Shown: in pieces, positions 53,201-60,849 of the stretch | Position numbering within the stretch: the first letter of the stretch is position 1 | Layout of the letters: every line of letters begins with the position of its first letter | DNA from: JBBTTE01 sp038064395 | Lineage (GTDB): Bacteria > Patescibacteriota > Saccharimonadia > Saccharimonadales > UBA4665 | Assembly: GCA_038064395.1 (NCBI GenBank) | Contig: JBBTTE010000008.1 | Location: forward strand, 5,909 to 69,908 | Reading direction: 5' to 3' | DNA: 64,000 nt | Made by a program: the position numbers and the translations under genes | The notes under the pieces: model-generated | The model's input: only the letters and a program-made list of their open reading frames with translations | Told to the model about the DNA's origin: nothing | The model's database searches: none

Positions 53201-56200
53201 TGGTACGACGGCGCGTAATATCTATAGGACTGCAGCTGGAGATATAAGTAGTCCGTTCCTCGTGACCACGATCGGCGATAATACAACCACCACGTACAGC
53301 GACACGGCGTCTGATACTTCGCTGACAACACCTTATGTTGGTGCAGAGGCGTCAGGGCCAACAGTAACACGTGTTGAAGCCCAGAACGGTGCCTTAACGC
53401 TGCCACTAGGTCGGATCAACCCCACTACATTAGTAAACAATACAGAATTCTACGCGGGCGTAATGTCTGGCGCCCACCCTGCTATACCACAGGCGCAAAC
53501 AACTACCGGTACGATTGTCATAACTAGACCCAACAAGACTTTTGTGATCATCGCTGCCCTGTCGACGCCTGCCGCCAATGCCGCCCTGTATGATCCAGCA
53601 ACACAAACATTCACATCCGGGGCTAGCCCCAATATACCAACAGCCGCTAATGGTGCTGGTGGCTTTGCCGTTAAGAGAGCAGATGGCAAATACTTAGTTG
53701 TTATGGGTAACAATACGGCTGTAACCAATATTTATGATGCAGATTCTAATACGTTTACAGCTGGTCCAAGTCTAACTGGCCTTGCAGGAGCTGGAGCTTC
53801 GGCGATACCTAATTCCGATGGAAGCTTCACTATAGTCCATGGAAATGGCCTTACTACCAGTACGGTATATAATGGCGTGCGCAACACCGTCATGGCCGGA
53901 CCAACCTTGCCTACGGCGGCCAACTGTGGCTTCTGGGCGATACCTATGCAAAATGGCATGTTCAAGACATTCGTAGGTGTTGGCTCTGGAATTGTTGGCT
54001 CCACAACTTCGCTTAGCTACAACCCTAGTTCCAAGGTATTTACTGCTGGGATTGCCCTGCCTAACGCTCATGGTTGCGGTTCGTTCGCTTTCCAACGCCA
54101 AGACGGTTACTGGCTTAGTGTGACGGCGGCCGGTGGTGCGGCCGGTGTAGCCCAGGGTCAAACAGCCCTGATTAACCCGGTTGACGGTACGGCGCTTGCT
54201 GGCCCTACCTTCACTAACGTAGTTGGCCAGGGCGGCCATGTAATACCCCGTGCTGATGGGACTTTCTTGATCATAGATGGCAATGGTGCGACTGCAACTA
54301 ACGTCTATATTCCATATGGCGGTACTTATGCTATTGGCACAGGCATCGGTAGTGTGCAGTCAGTAAACAGTCCTGCGATGACTGCGGCCTCCGGTGTTGG
54401 AGCTGTGTCTTTCCAGCGTTCCGACGGCAAATGGGTGATAATCCTTGGCAACACAACTCGAACAGTGAACTTATATGATGCTGGTTGGTATCCCGACGGA
54501 CAGTACTTATCCGAACAAACCCAAGTGCCAGCACTAGCGGCTAACTCGGTGCTTAACTGGAAGCAAACAAACGATAACTTTGTGCGTATGGAAGCTCGAG
54601 CAGCTAATAGTCAGGCTGAATTGTCGACAGCTGGCTTTAATAGTGTCGGTAGACCCGGCACAAGTATTGGTAACAGTGGTGGCGAAACATGGGTTCAGGT
54701 AGAAGTCAACTTCCGTCGGGACTTCCCTACCTTTGGAGGTAGCTTGGATGGTGTTTACGCCAGTGGCGGTGGGATGGTCTACAAGTATAGAACCATAACT
54801 CAGCCAGCCGTTACCTCATATGACATTAATAATGGAGATGATCTGTTGACGCTGCAAGATGATGGTCTCAATGTGCTGCGTGTTACCAGCGAGGGCAATA
54901 TTTACTCGTCTGCAAACGGTGGCTTCTACTCTGGCGGTGCCGACCTTGCCGAGAACTACACCTCTAGTCAATCACTGGAAGCAGGCGATGTCGTGTCTAT
55001 AGACAGCGCGAACAATCACTCGGTTAAGAAGTCTAGTGGCCAGTATCAGGCTGACCTTATAGGGGTTGTCTCGACGGCTCCTGGTTTTGTAGCTGGCGCC
55101 TTTACCGACGATTCTCATCCAGTAGCTCTAGTAGGGCGTGTCCCCGTTAAGATAAGCACCGAGAACGGTGATATTAAGCCTGGTGACTTCCTAACGTCAG
55201 CATCAATCCCAGGCTACGCCATGAAGGCCACAGTGGCTGGACGTGTCATTGGTGCAGCCTTGGATGCATTTGACCCTACGAAGGCTACAGATTGCCCTAG
55301 TGAGGGCCAAGGTGGTCTATCAGCTACGCAGTGTGGCTCAGTTATGATGTTTGTCAACCTAACAGATTACCAGGGTGCATCTGTTGAGTCTCTGATAGCA
55401 GAAGCCGATGCGACGGCTGCAGTAACTGGTTCTGGTGCCTACGTAATTCCTGATTTGAGCTTCCCTAGCGTAGGTGGCTTGACCGACAACACATCTGTTA
55501 CTGACTGGAGCCCACAAGCTAAGACCCTAGGTTACTTGCAATCATTGAGAGACAAACAGAACAGTGGCCAGGCGCCCAAGGGTTCAAGTATCCTAGCCAC
55601 TAACGTCAATGTCAGTAATCAGCTAATAACGCCCACGATTATCGCTGACATGATCAGGGCTAAGACGATCAAGGCTGATCACATTGAAGGCATGGAAATA
55701 TATACCGACAAACTGGGCAGCCTAACAGATCAATACGATGATCTACAGAAGGAAGTCGATCAGTTAAGTCAAGGTGGATCGAGCTCTCAGAACGGGTCTA
55801 CAATCAAGTTTGCGAATGGCGAGTTCGGAGTCAGTCTAGTCTCGCTTGGCTCAATTGAGAGCAAAGGTGGCCTGACGGTTGGGGGCGATGCCCAGTTCAA
55901 TGGAAGGGCAACTTTCGCAGGTCTAGTAAAGCTCTTCGGCGATGTCGACGCCCAGGGACGGATCACCTTTAATAAGGACTCTGGTGGCTCGGCTCTGATC
56001 AAGACTGGTGCTCGCAAGGTCAATGTAACTTTCGACAAGCCATATTTGCAACTACCGATTGTTTCAGCTTCTCTGACAATTCTGCCTAATGCTAGTGGCG
56101 AAGATGTTAGCGTCACCGAACAGCGCCTACTTAACTCTGGTTATACCTATCTCGTGTCGAATTTGAGCACAAAAGGCTTTACAATAGTACTTAACAAGAA

Positions 56201-56294
56201 AGCGACTGAGGACTTGAACTTCAATTGGAGCGCCGTTTCTATCAAGGATGCAGCTTCGTCCACAGGAGTTCCAGACCCAAATGATTTACAGTAG
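50235..56294 (+). CDS. Giant secreted surface protein with two seven-bladed propeller regions
   Basis: This 2019-residue protein starts with a signal peptide (to about residue 30). An N-terminal domain (ISFQGKVVNSDGTNVTNGSY) common in CPR surface proteins follows. Residues about 440-760 hold seven repeats of a kelch-like strand motif (RPDGKYLVIKGG type), then a beta sandwich, an Fn3-like stretch, and residues about 1090-1410 hold seven more repeats and a second sandwich. The C-terminal part has a DLAENYTSSQSLEAGDVVSI domain and a short coiled coil (about 1820-1845). No membrane helix or sorting motif is seen at the C-terminus. A role in adhesion is inferred. Confidence 0.8.
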   Translation: MLRAFKHWFLLPVLLLFGLFLIIGPATANATNPGFISFQGKVVNSDGTNVTNGSYNFDFVMYDDAALGSPSDGIHDKWHELTKSVTVTNGVFQTNLGSATALPDFNTNPALYLAVRFNADAAGYMTPRVSMGSVPYAKNADAVGGIASSGFVQLNAVQSGTINLSTGSLGIGTSSTVANRLQVENGTYTSNLVLFNNGVTGTPPAYPNSYTPTLSIITSETSGSRPLFFGYNNGGVYDGFLTAGACGSFTRMCLDLGSGTTAYTALESNGTTLQVGAGDDGNFATIQIGPTATASTTTNINIGNNTGAGSTNNTTIGSTIGGSVVLQGLGTAQTITGTSNTIKTSTNSATAFEVQNTSDVPILNVDTINAGVNVNGTLTINTSDNNIVRTSFADFAAGTVGSGVTNTTTPTGQLELSDGTIPNSGKGTVTTAGQPAVDAAIGAGASAISRPDGKYLVIKGGSTLATSLYDSVAGTFTNSQTLVVGAGTVGVGSLALPRPGGMYVVVLGNGVVNTSNVDPAGTVTSTAGGSLTAAAGSGTVAFKRPDGKYLVTLGGGAGTTNVFDPIAGTFAAGPTNSGGVTWGTGALALNRPDGTGLIVTGGTASTTQIYNPTTANPSIGAFPSAGPSLDGNQAATTCGINNAGSVAIRRADGKFVILSKANVSALYDPVANSMQCRTGNGPATALGNGGHAIPLQDGQYLIIVGGGSTNSYVYDAPTDSFTSHGTALTAITAGAFSLMRQDGTWQIMTGTNSCTTGCTNNYDTGLPMNGTATKYTSDDISTTALNEASTLKWNAQFESPYTAATNGATNSAFSTIQFFVRTAVNSSGCTTPLNAATDKEISASGEFIRPSSTDNCVRITAQFNRPLPKRLVDERGTWTGNSTTVHRLDYATPSLFDISVDNSTVLHRDNFTFSQPNAQEFNNGTVPSALTATRVATGGACNVGTHAYYVTFVTNGVESPLGAKSNVVTCTVATDRVSLTAIPTGITGTGTTARNIYRTAAGDISSPFLVTTIGDNTTTTYSDTASDTSLTTPYVGAEASGPTVTRVEAQNGALTLPLGRINPTTLVNNTEFYAGVMSGAHPAIPQAQTTTGTIVITRPNKTFVIIAALSTPAANAALYDPATQTFTSGASPNIPTAANGAGGFAVKRADGKYLVVMGNNTAVTNIYDADSNTFTAGPSLTGLAGAGASAIPNSDGSFTIVHGNGLTTSTVYNGVRNTVMAGPTLPTAANCGFWAIPMQNGMFKTFVGVGSGIVGSTTSLSYNPSSKVFTAGIALPNAHGCGSFAFQRQDGYWLSVTAAGGAAGVAQGQTALINPVDGTALAGPTFTNVVGQGGHVIPRADGTFLIIDGNGATATNVYIPYGGTYAIGTGIGSVQSVNSPAMTAASGVGAVSFQRSDGKWVIILGNTTRTVNLYDAGWYPDGQYLSEQTQVPALAANSVLNWKQTNDNFVRMEARAANSQAELSTAGFNSVGRPGTSIGNSGGETWVQVEVNFRRDFPTFGGSLDGVYASGGGMVYKYRTITQPAVTSYDINNGDDLLTLQDDGLNVLRVTSEGNIYSSANGGFYSGGADLAENYTSSQSLEAGDVVSIDSANNHSVKKSSGQYQADLIGVVSTAPGFVAGAFTDDSHPVALVGRVPVKISTENGDIKPGDFLTSASIPGYAMKATVAGRVIGAALDAFDPTKATDCPSEGQGGLSATQCGSVMMFVNLTDYQGASVESLIAEADATAAVTGSGAYVIPDLSFPSVGGLTDNTSVTDWSPQAKTLGYLQSLRDKQNSGQAPKGSSILATNVNVSNQLITPTIIADMIRAKTIKADHIEGMEIYTDKLGSLTDQYDDLQKEVDQLSQGGSSSQNGSTIKFANGEFGVSLVSLGSIESKGGLTVGGDAQFNGRATFAGLVKLFGDVDAQGRITFNKDSGGSALIKTGARKVNVTFDKPYLQLPIVSASLTILPNASGEDVSVTEQRLLNSGYTYLVSNLSTKGFTIVLNKKATEDLNFNWSAVSIKDAASSTGVPDPNDLQ
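51580..52530 (+). repeat. Seven kelch-like propeller repeats, set 1
   Basis: Seven units of about 45-50 residues, each with a core such as SRPDGKYL, PRPGGMYV, KRPDGKYL, NRPDGTGL, RRADGKFV, PLQDGQYL and MRQDGTWQ, followed by Gly-rich strand and a YDP/FDP-type turn. The count of seven fits a closed propeller. Confidence 0.7.
53520..54480 (+). repeat. Seven kelch-like propeller repeats, set 2
   Basis: Seven units with cores TRPNKTFV, KRADGKYL, PNSDGSFT, PMQNGMFK, QRQDGYWL, PRADGTFL and QRSDGKWV. Same spacing and turn pattern as set 1, and again followed by a beta-sandwich region, so the propeller-plus-sandwich module is duplicated within the protein. Confidence 0.7.
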
Positions 56295-56300
56295 GAGTAT

Positions 56301-56783
56301 ATGACAAGCGAACAACAACCACGCAAGATAAAGGTCAGCTGGCCTAGCCAGCAGTCTGCTAAGTCCTCCAAGCGGATTCAGTTCAGTCTGCCTAATCCGC
56401 GTAACCTGTTCAAGTCGAAGGCTTTTGTGGTCGTTATCGTGGTTCTGATAGCTGCTTTGCCTGCTTTCTACTTCTACAACAAGAGCCGTGTAGCCGAACA
56501 GCGCCTCAACGACCCGAACACTGCTAACCAACAGGTTATCAACGCTGTAGTTAAGAAGGTCAGCCATCTCATGTTGTTGCCGACAGATGAGCAGCCTACT
56601 CTAGCTACGATTTCTGACGCTAGTAAGACCAAGGGGCAGCCGTTCTTCACTAATGCGAAGAACGGTGACAAGCTGTTAGTCTTCACCAACGCCCGTAAGG
56701 CCATTCTCTACCGCCCAAGTACCAATCTCATAATCGAGGTTGCTCCGCTAAATGTTTCGCCGAGTTCGAGTGGTACGCAATAG
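56301..56783 (+). CDS. Small membrane-anchored protein downstream of the giant surface protein
   Basis: This 160-residue protein has a basic, Pro/Ser-rich cytoplasmic N-terminus (about 40 residues), one membrane helix (about 41-61, KAFVVVIVVLIAALPAFYFY) and an extracellular part of about 95 residues. I do not recognise the extracellular part. An AGGAG site 3 bases before ATG 56301 and a 6-bp gap to the giant gene show co-expression, so it may help anchor or export its neighbour; this is inference. Confidence 0.7.
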   Translation: MTSEQQPRKIKVSWPSQQSAKSSKRIQFSLPNPRNLFKSKAFVVVIVVLIAALPAFYFYNKSRVAEQRLNDPNTANQQVINAVVKKVSHLMLLPTDEQPTLATISDASKTKGQPFFTNAKNGDKLLVFTNARKAILYRPSTNLIIEVAPLNVSPSSSGTQ

Positions 56784-56845
56784 CCCAAGGGGTTGTCGTG
56801 CTACAATAAGCTCAAGCTTTTTAATATAAATTAGAGTGGGATAAG

Positions 56846-59086
56846 ATGATTCTAAAGGTGTGGCAAGGAAGAATCTGGGGTACGCTTCTGGTCGTCGGAC
56901 TGTTAATAGCCGTAATCCCCTCACCTAATGCGTATGCCACCTTAGAGTCTTGTACGGTTAGTATATCCCCGGGTACAGCCGAGGCTGGCTCGGACGTATC
57001 GTTTAACTTCAGTATAACCAATAACAGCACAGACTCCATCAGGTGGGTCGACATTCGTGCTAATAATCCAGCGAGTTTCAACGTTCAATCTGGTTCGGCG
57101 ACTGGGTGGACAACATATGCTGACAATGTAGGTGTTACCTTCAGTGACGGCAATTTACCAAGTCCCTACGACCAAGGCTTTGTAACTGGCGTAACGGTTG
57201 GATCAGTCACGGGCACTAATACTTGGACGATTCAAGCCTCTGATGATCCGTCAGGCGTTAATGCCGTTACGTGTTCTGGAGATAATAGTACTGAAGTTTC
57301 GGAGGCACCGGTAGTAATATCTGATGTCCAGCTTTCTGGCTTGACCCAAACAGGAGTAACGGTTTCTTGGCAAACTTCAGCACCCGCAACTACCCAAGTT
57401 AATTATGGCCAGACTAGTAGCTATGGCTCACAAACAGACCTTGACGGTACGCTCAAGACATCGCACCAAGCAACAATAAACGGCCTAACGCTGAATACAG
57501 GCTATCACCTGCAAGTTGTCAGCACTGATTACAGTAATCATCGGGCAGAATCAGGTGACATTACGTTTTTGACTGCAGCCAAAGGGACTTCTTCCCAAAT
57601 CGAAAAAACAACTACAGTATTTATTGGCTCGAGTGGTGTGCCGCTTCTGGCCAAACCAATCGAAAAAATCCCGCCAACAATTAGCCTAACCACTACTCTG
57701 CCCAGAGTGGTCAAAGCTATCCCCAAAGTCAGCGGTATAGCCGACGACAATGAAGCTCTGGCAAGAATTGAATATTCAACTGACGACGGCAAGAATTGGC
57801 TGCCTGTTGATGAGTCAAAAGGGCTAGGCGGTAAGCATGCCACATTCAGCTTCACGCCTGCCAGCCTTGAAGAAGGAGATTACAGTTTGCAAGTTCGAGC
57901 AATCGACACATCGGCAAATATAGGCATGACGACACCGATAACAATTGTTATTGATAGGTTGCCACCCATGGTTGGTGGCAATATTCTTTCGCTCGGACCC
58001 CAGATACTCGAGCCAGATGCAAAGGGTACAATTGCCTCAATCGTCGGCATAGATCAAAAGATTACCTTAAGTGCAGTTGGTGGCCCTAACGAAATTTCAC
58101 TCAATGCAGTGCATATTGGTTCCAAGAGCAATGGGCAACTGTTCAACCTTACTAAGTCACCAGAGACAGGACTGTGGTCGGGTATTATAAGCTTTACTCA
58201 GGCTGGCAAGTATAACATGGTAGCCAATTCTGTCGACGGCGCTGGTAATAAGACGTCTCGCACCCTTAATAATGTGTATGTTTTCAGTCCCGGCCACACC
58301 ATAGACCAAACAACACACCATCCGATAAGAAGCACTGTCACTTTGTATTACCTAGAGCCCGATTCTCATAGCTGGGTGATTTGGGACGGTGCGTCCTATG
58401 GTCAAAGTAATCCGCAGACCACTAACAAAAAGGGCGAATTCACGATGCTGCTGCCACCTGGTAAATACTACCTTAAGGCTACAGCAGCCGGGCACGAGAC
58501 ATTGATTAGTAGCATATTTGAAACCGAGCACTCTAAGCCCTTGTCAGTCGATCTTGCTCTTAAGTCACTCGGTGGATTAAGCCTAGGTTCGCTACATTTG
58601 CCTGTACCTTCATTCGCAGTGCAGAACGTAAGCCTCGGTTCCGAGCACGAACTCAATAAGCAGCAGACTTCCGGCCAAGGAACTCTGGTTGGCAAGCAAA
58701 CCCCTGATTTTGCGCTGATCAATACGGACGGTAAGGTCGTTCATGCTGCTGATTTACTTGGTCGCCCTTCTGTTCTGACTTTTGGCGCGACGTGGTCACC
58801 GACTATGGCCGAGCAGTTATCGGGTCTGGCGAAGCTACAGGCCAACAAAGAGCTCAATGTTATGCCGGTGGCTCTCCAGGAGTCTGCCTCAAAAGTCCGT
58901 GCCTACACTGATATAGCTGGCCTTGATCTTACTTGGCTGGTTGACCCTGATAGTACTCTGACGACCAGCTATGGGGTTCAGAGTCTGCCGACGCATTACT
59001 TCCTTGACCGCCACGGTGTTATTAAGCAAGTTATCGTCGGCGTATTGACTGAACATCAGTTACTTAATATTATGAGCGGTTTATAG
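56846..59086 (+). CDS. Secreted multidomain protein with C-terminal thioredoxin-like domain lacking cysteines
   Basis: This 746-residue protein has a signal peptide (cut near NAYA, residue 32), an Ig-like domain with one Cys pair, a fibronectin type III domain (about 155-245; VTVSWQTSAPATTQVNYG), Ig-like/bacterial surface domains (about 270-475), a carboxypeptidase-regulatory-like domain (about 480-580) and a TlpA/redoxin fold (619-746; TPDFALINTDGKVV, cis-Pro SLPTHYFLD). The CxxC of the redoxin site is replaced (Trp650-Ser-Pro-Thr-Met), so it cannot do disulfide exchange by the usual route. A binding role is likely. GTGGGAT precedes ATG 56846. Confidence 0.75.
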   Translation: MILKVWQGRIWGTLLVVGLLIAVIPSPNAYATLESCTVSISPGTAEAGSDVSFNFSITNNSTDSIRWVDIRANNPASFNVQSGSATGWTTYADNVGVTFSDGNLPSPYDQGFVTGVTVGSVTGTNTWTIQASDDPSGVNAVTCSGDNSTEVSEAPVVISDVQLSGLTQTGVTVSWQTSAPATTQVNYGQTSSYGSQTDLDGTLKTSHQATINGLTLNTGYHLQVVSTDYSNHRAESGDITFLTAAKGTSSQIEKTTTVFIGSSGVPLLAKPIEKIPPTISLTTTLPRVVKAIPKVSGIADDNEALARIEYSTDDGKNWLPVDESKGLGGKHATFSFTPASLEEGDYSLQVRAIDTSANIGMTTPITIVIDRLPPMVGGNILSLGPQILEPDAKGTIASIVGIDQKITLSAVGGPNEISLNAVHIGSKSNGQLFNLTKSPETGLWSGIISFTQAGKYNMVANSVDGAGNKTSRTLNNVYVFSPGHTIDQTTHHPIRSTVTLYYLEPDSHSWVIWDGASYGQSNPQTTNKKGEFTMLLPPGKYYLKATAAGHETLISSIFETEHSKPLSVDLALKSLGGLSLGSLHLPVPSFAVQNVSLGSEHELNKQQTSGQGTLVGKQTPDFALINTDGKVVHAADLLGRPSVLTFGATWSPTMAEQLSGLAKLQANKELNVMPVALQESASKVRAYTDIAGLDLTWLVDPDSTLTTSYGVQSLPTHYFLDRHGVIKQVIVGVLTEHQLLNIMSGL

Positions 59087-59169
59087 TGATGAATATCTAT
59101 GATAAAGCTAATGCTTGAGGTATTATTAAGTGAGAAACATTACGCACAACTAGTGTAGGTGGGGACAAT

Positions 59170-60831
59170 ATGCTACCGATACAATTCTTCGGTCAAAACA
59201 TACATTTTGCTATTAGTCTGTTTGCTGCTTTGGTGTTCTTTGCGGTGTTTTGGCTGCACTTTGACGCCTGGACAGCCAAGCGACAACTGAGAGAGTGCAT
59301 CAATTGGGTTGGCTTCTTGCTGGTGGCCTTATCATTTGTCGTATACGCAACCGTTATAGAACAGTCTGTGTTGGGGCACTCATTGTTTGGAGATACTTCT
59401 GAGAACATCTCTTTGATATTACGTATCCTAGGCTACTTTGGGATTATTATTGGGCAGCTCATAGATCCCTTGCAGGCCAAGCCGACGCTAACAGGGCTTA
59501 ATGAATCCGAGTTTGTAATTGAAGAAGCAGAGACTGAGGTCAAAGCTCAAGACACACCCAAGTCAAATAAGGCTACACCGTCTGCTGTTGGGTTCGCAGG
59601 TCTGGCTAATCCGTTGCACTTCTTGCCCCCGCTTCAGGCTCTAGTCATCGCTATCTTATATTGGCGTCGAGCCACCACTGGCCTTGAACGACACCTCAAG
59701 CCTATAGCCGTTTCATTCTTCTTGATGTTTGGCTTTGAGCTATTCTTGCTAGCAAGTCTGTGGCAAGATAGCAGCAACCCATTGATTGCAAGGCTGGTAG
59801 CACCATTTGCTTCGCTATGGATCGTCCAACATATATTTTTGCTGGCTGGTGTACTTGTACTAGGTAATTGGGTGTGGCGATATCTGACACGAAGATTCAT
59901 GTCTCAGTTATTCATGATTTTTACGTCACTTACCCTTGCAATATTCTTATTAACCACCGTAAGTTTCACCTTCTTATTAACGAATAATGTACGCAAATCA
60001 GCCCTCGATAATTTGCAAACAGCTGCCAGTGTTCTATCCTATGCAATTAACGGCAAAAAGGCCGAAACCTTGGCTAATACCGAGTCAATCGCCGCTAGTC
60101 CTGACATTGCTAACGCAATAGTCGCTAAAGACCACAAGAAGTTGGTCAGCCTAACCAGTACGTTCCTCCACGATAAGAAGCAGTCATCTCTATTAATAAC
60201 TGGTGATGCTGGCCAGGTTTTACTAAGAGCTGAGAATCCGGATAGTTGGGGTGACTCAGTATCGTCAGATACGTTGGTAAGACGATCCCTAATAGGCCAA
60301 TCTAGTTCAACAGTCAGCACCAAGGAAGATGTGCTAGCGCCACTTATATACATTAAGTCGGCTACGCCAATTCGTGACGCTAATAAGAACATAGTCGGAT
60401 CTGCCGTCGTTGGCCTAGTCGCTGATAACGCCTTCGTAGACGGTATCAAGAACGCTACTGGTCTGGATAGCGCCATATACGCTGGAAATGTCCGTTCGGC
60501 TACAACATTCGTAGCCCCCGATGGTGTTTCTCGGTGGGTTGGCGTCAAAGAGAACAACAAGCAGCTACAAAAAACCGTTCTCAAAGACGGCAAAACATAT
60601 CAAGGCTCACTGGGTGTACTTAATAGACAATTCTTGACTGTTTATGTGCCGCTCAAGGACATAGACAACACCGTTATCGGTATGCTCTTCATCGGACAGC
60701 CTCAGGTTGCCGTACTTCAAGCAGCCGGACGTTCAGTGGAACTCACCTTCATTGTGACAGCCGCTCTCCTGATCTTGTCGATCATTCCTGCCTACCTGAT
60801 ATCACGTTATCTAACCAAACAGCTAGACTGA
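59170..60831 (+). CDS. Membrane sensor protein with Cache-like domain, no kinase
   Basis: This 553-residue protein has about seven membrane helices (residues 10-270), then an extracellular single-Cache-like domain (about 285-510; LLITGDAGQVLLRAENPD, GSAVVGLVADNAFVDGI) and a last membrane helix (about 518-540). It stops 10 residues later (SRYLTKQLD), where a HAMP domain would begin. It therefore looks like the sensor half of a signalling protein with no output domain. The histidine kinase gene starts 18 bp downstream. AGGTGGGG (59157-59164) is a good ribosome binding site, with TATTAT at 59121-59126 as -10. Confidence 0.75.
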   Translation: MLPIQFFGQNIHFAISLFAALVFFAVFWLHFDAWTAKRQLRECINWVGFLLVALSFVVYATVIEQSVLGHSLFGDTSENISLILRILGYFGIIIGQLIDPLQAKPTLTGLNESEFVIEEAETEVKAQDTPKSNKATPSAVGFAGLANPLHFLPPLQALVIAILYWRRATTGLERHLKPIAVSFFLMFGFELFLLASLWQDSSNPLIARLVAPFASLWIVQHIFLLAGVLVLGNWVWRYLTRRFMSQLFMIFTSLTLAIFLLTTVSFTFLLTNNVRKSALDNLQTAASVLSYAINGKKAETLANTESIAASPDIANAIVAKDHKKLVSLTSTFLHDKKQSSLLITGDAGQVLLRAENPDSWGDSVSSDTLVRRSLIGQSSSTVSTKEDVLAPLIYIKSATPIRDANKNIVGSAVVGLVADNAFVDGIKNATGLDSAIYAGNVRSATTFVAPDGVSRWVGVKENNKQLQKTVLKDGKTYQGSLGVLNRQFLTVYVPLKDIDNTVIGMLFIGQPQVAVLQAAGRSVELTFIVTAALLILSIIPAYLISRYLTKQLD

Positions 60832-60849
60832 TAGTAGGCAGGTTTGGCC

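Noticed and set aside
50161..56294. Sequence runs that might mark a CRISPR array or VNTR in the giant gene
   Set aside because: The repeats are visible at protein level only; DNA units differ strongly and vary in length.
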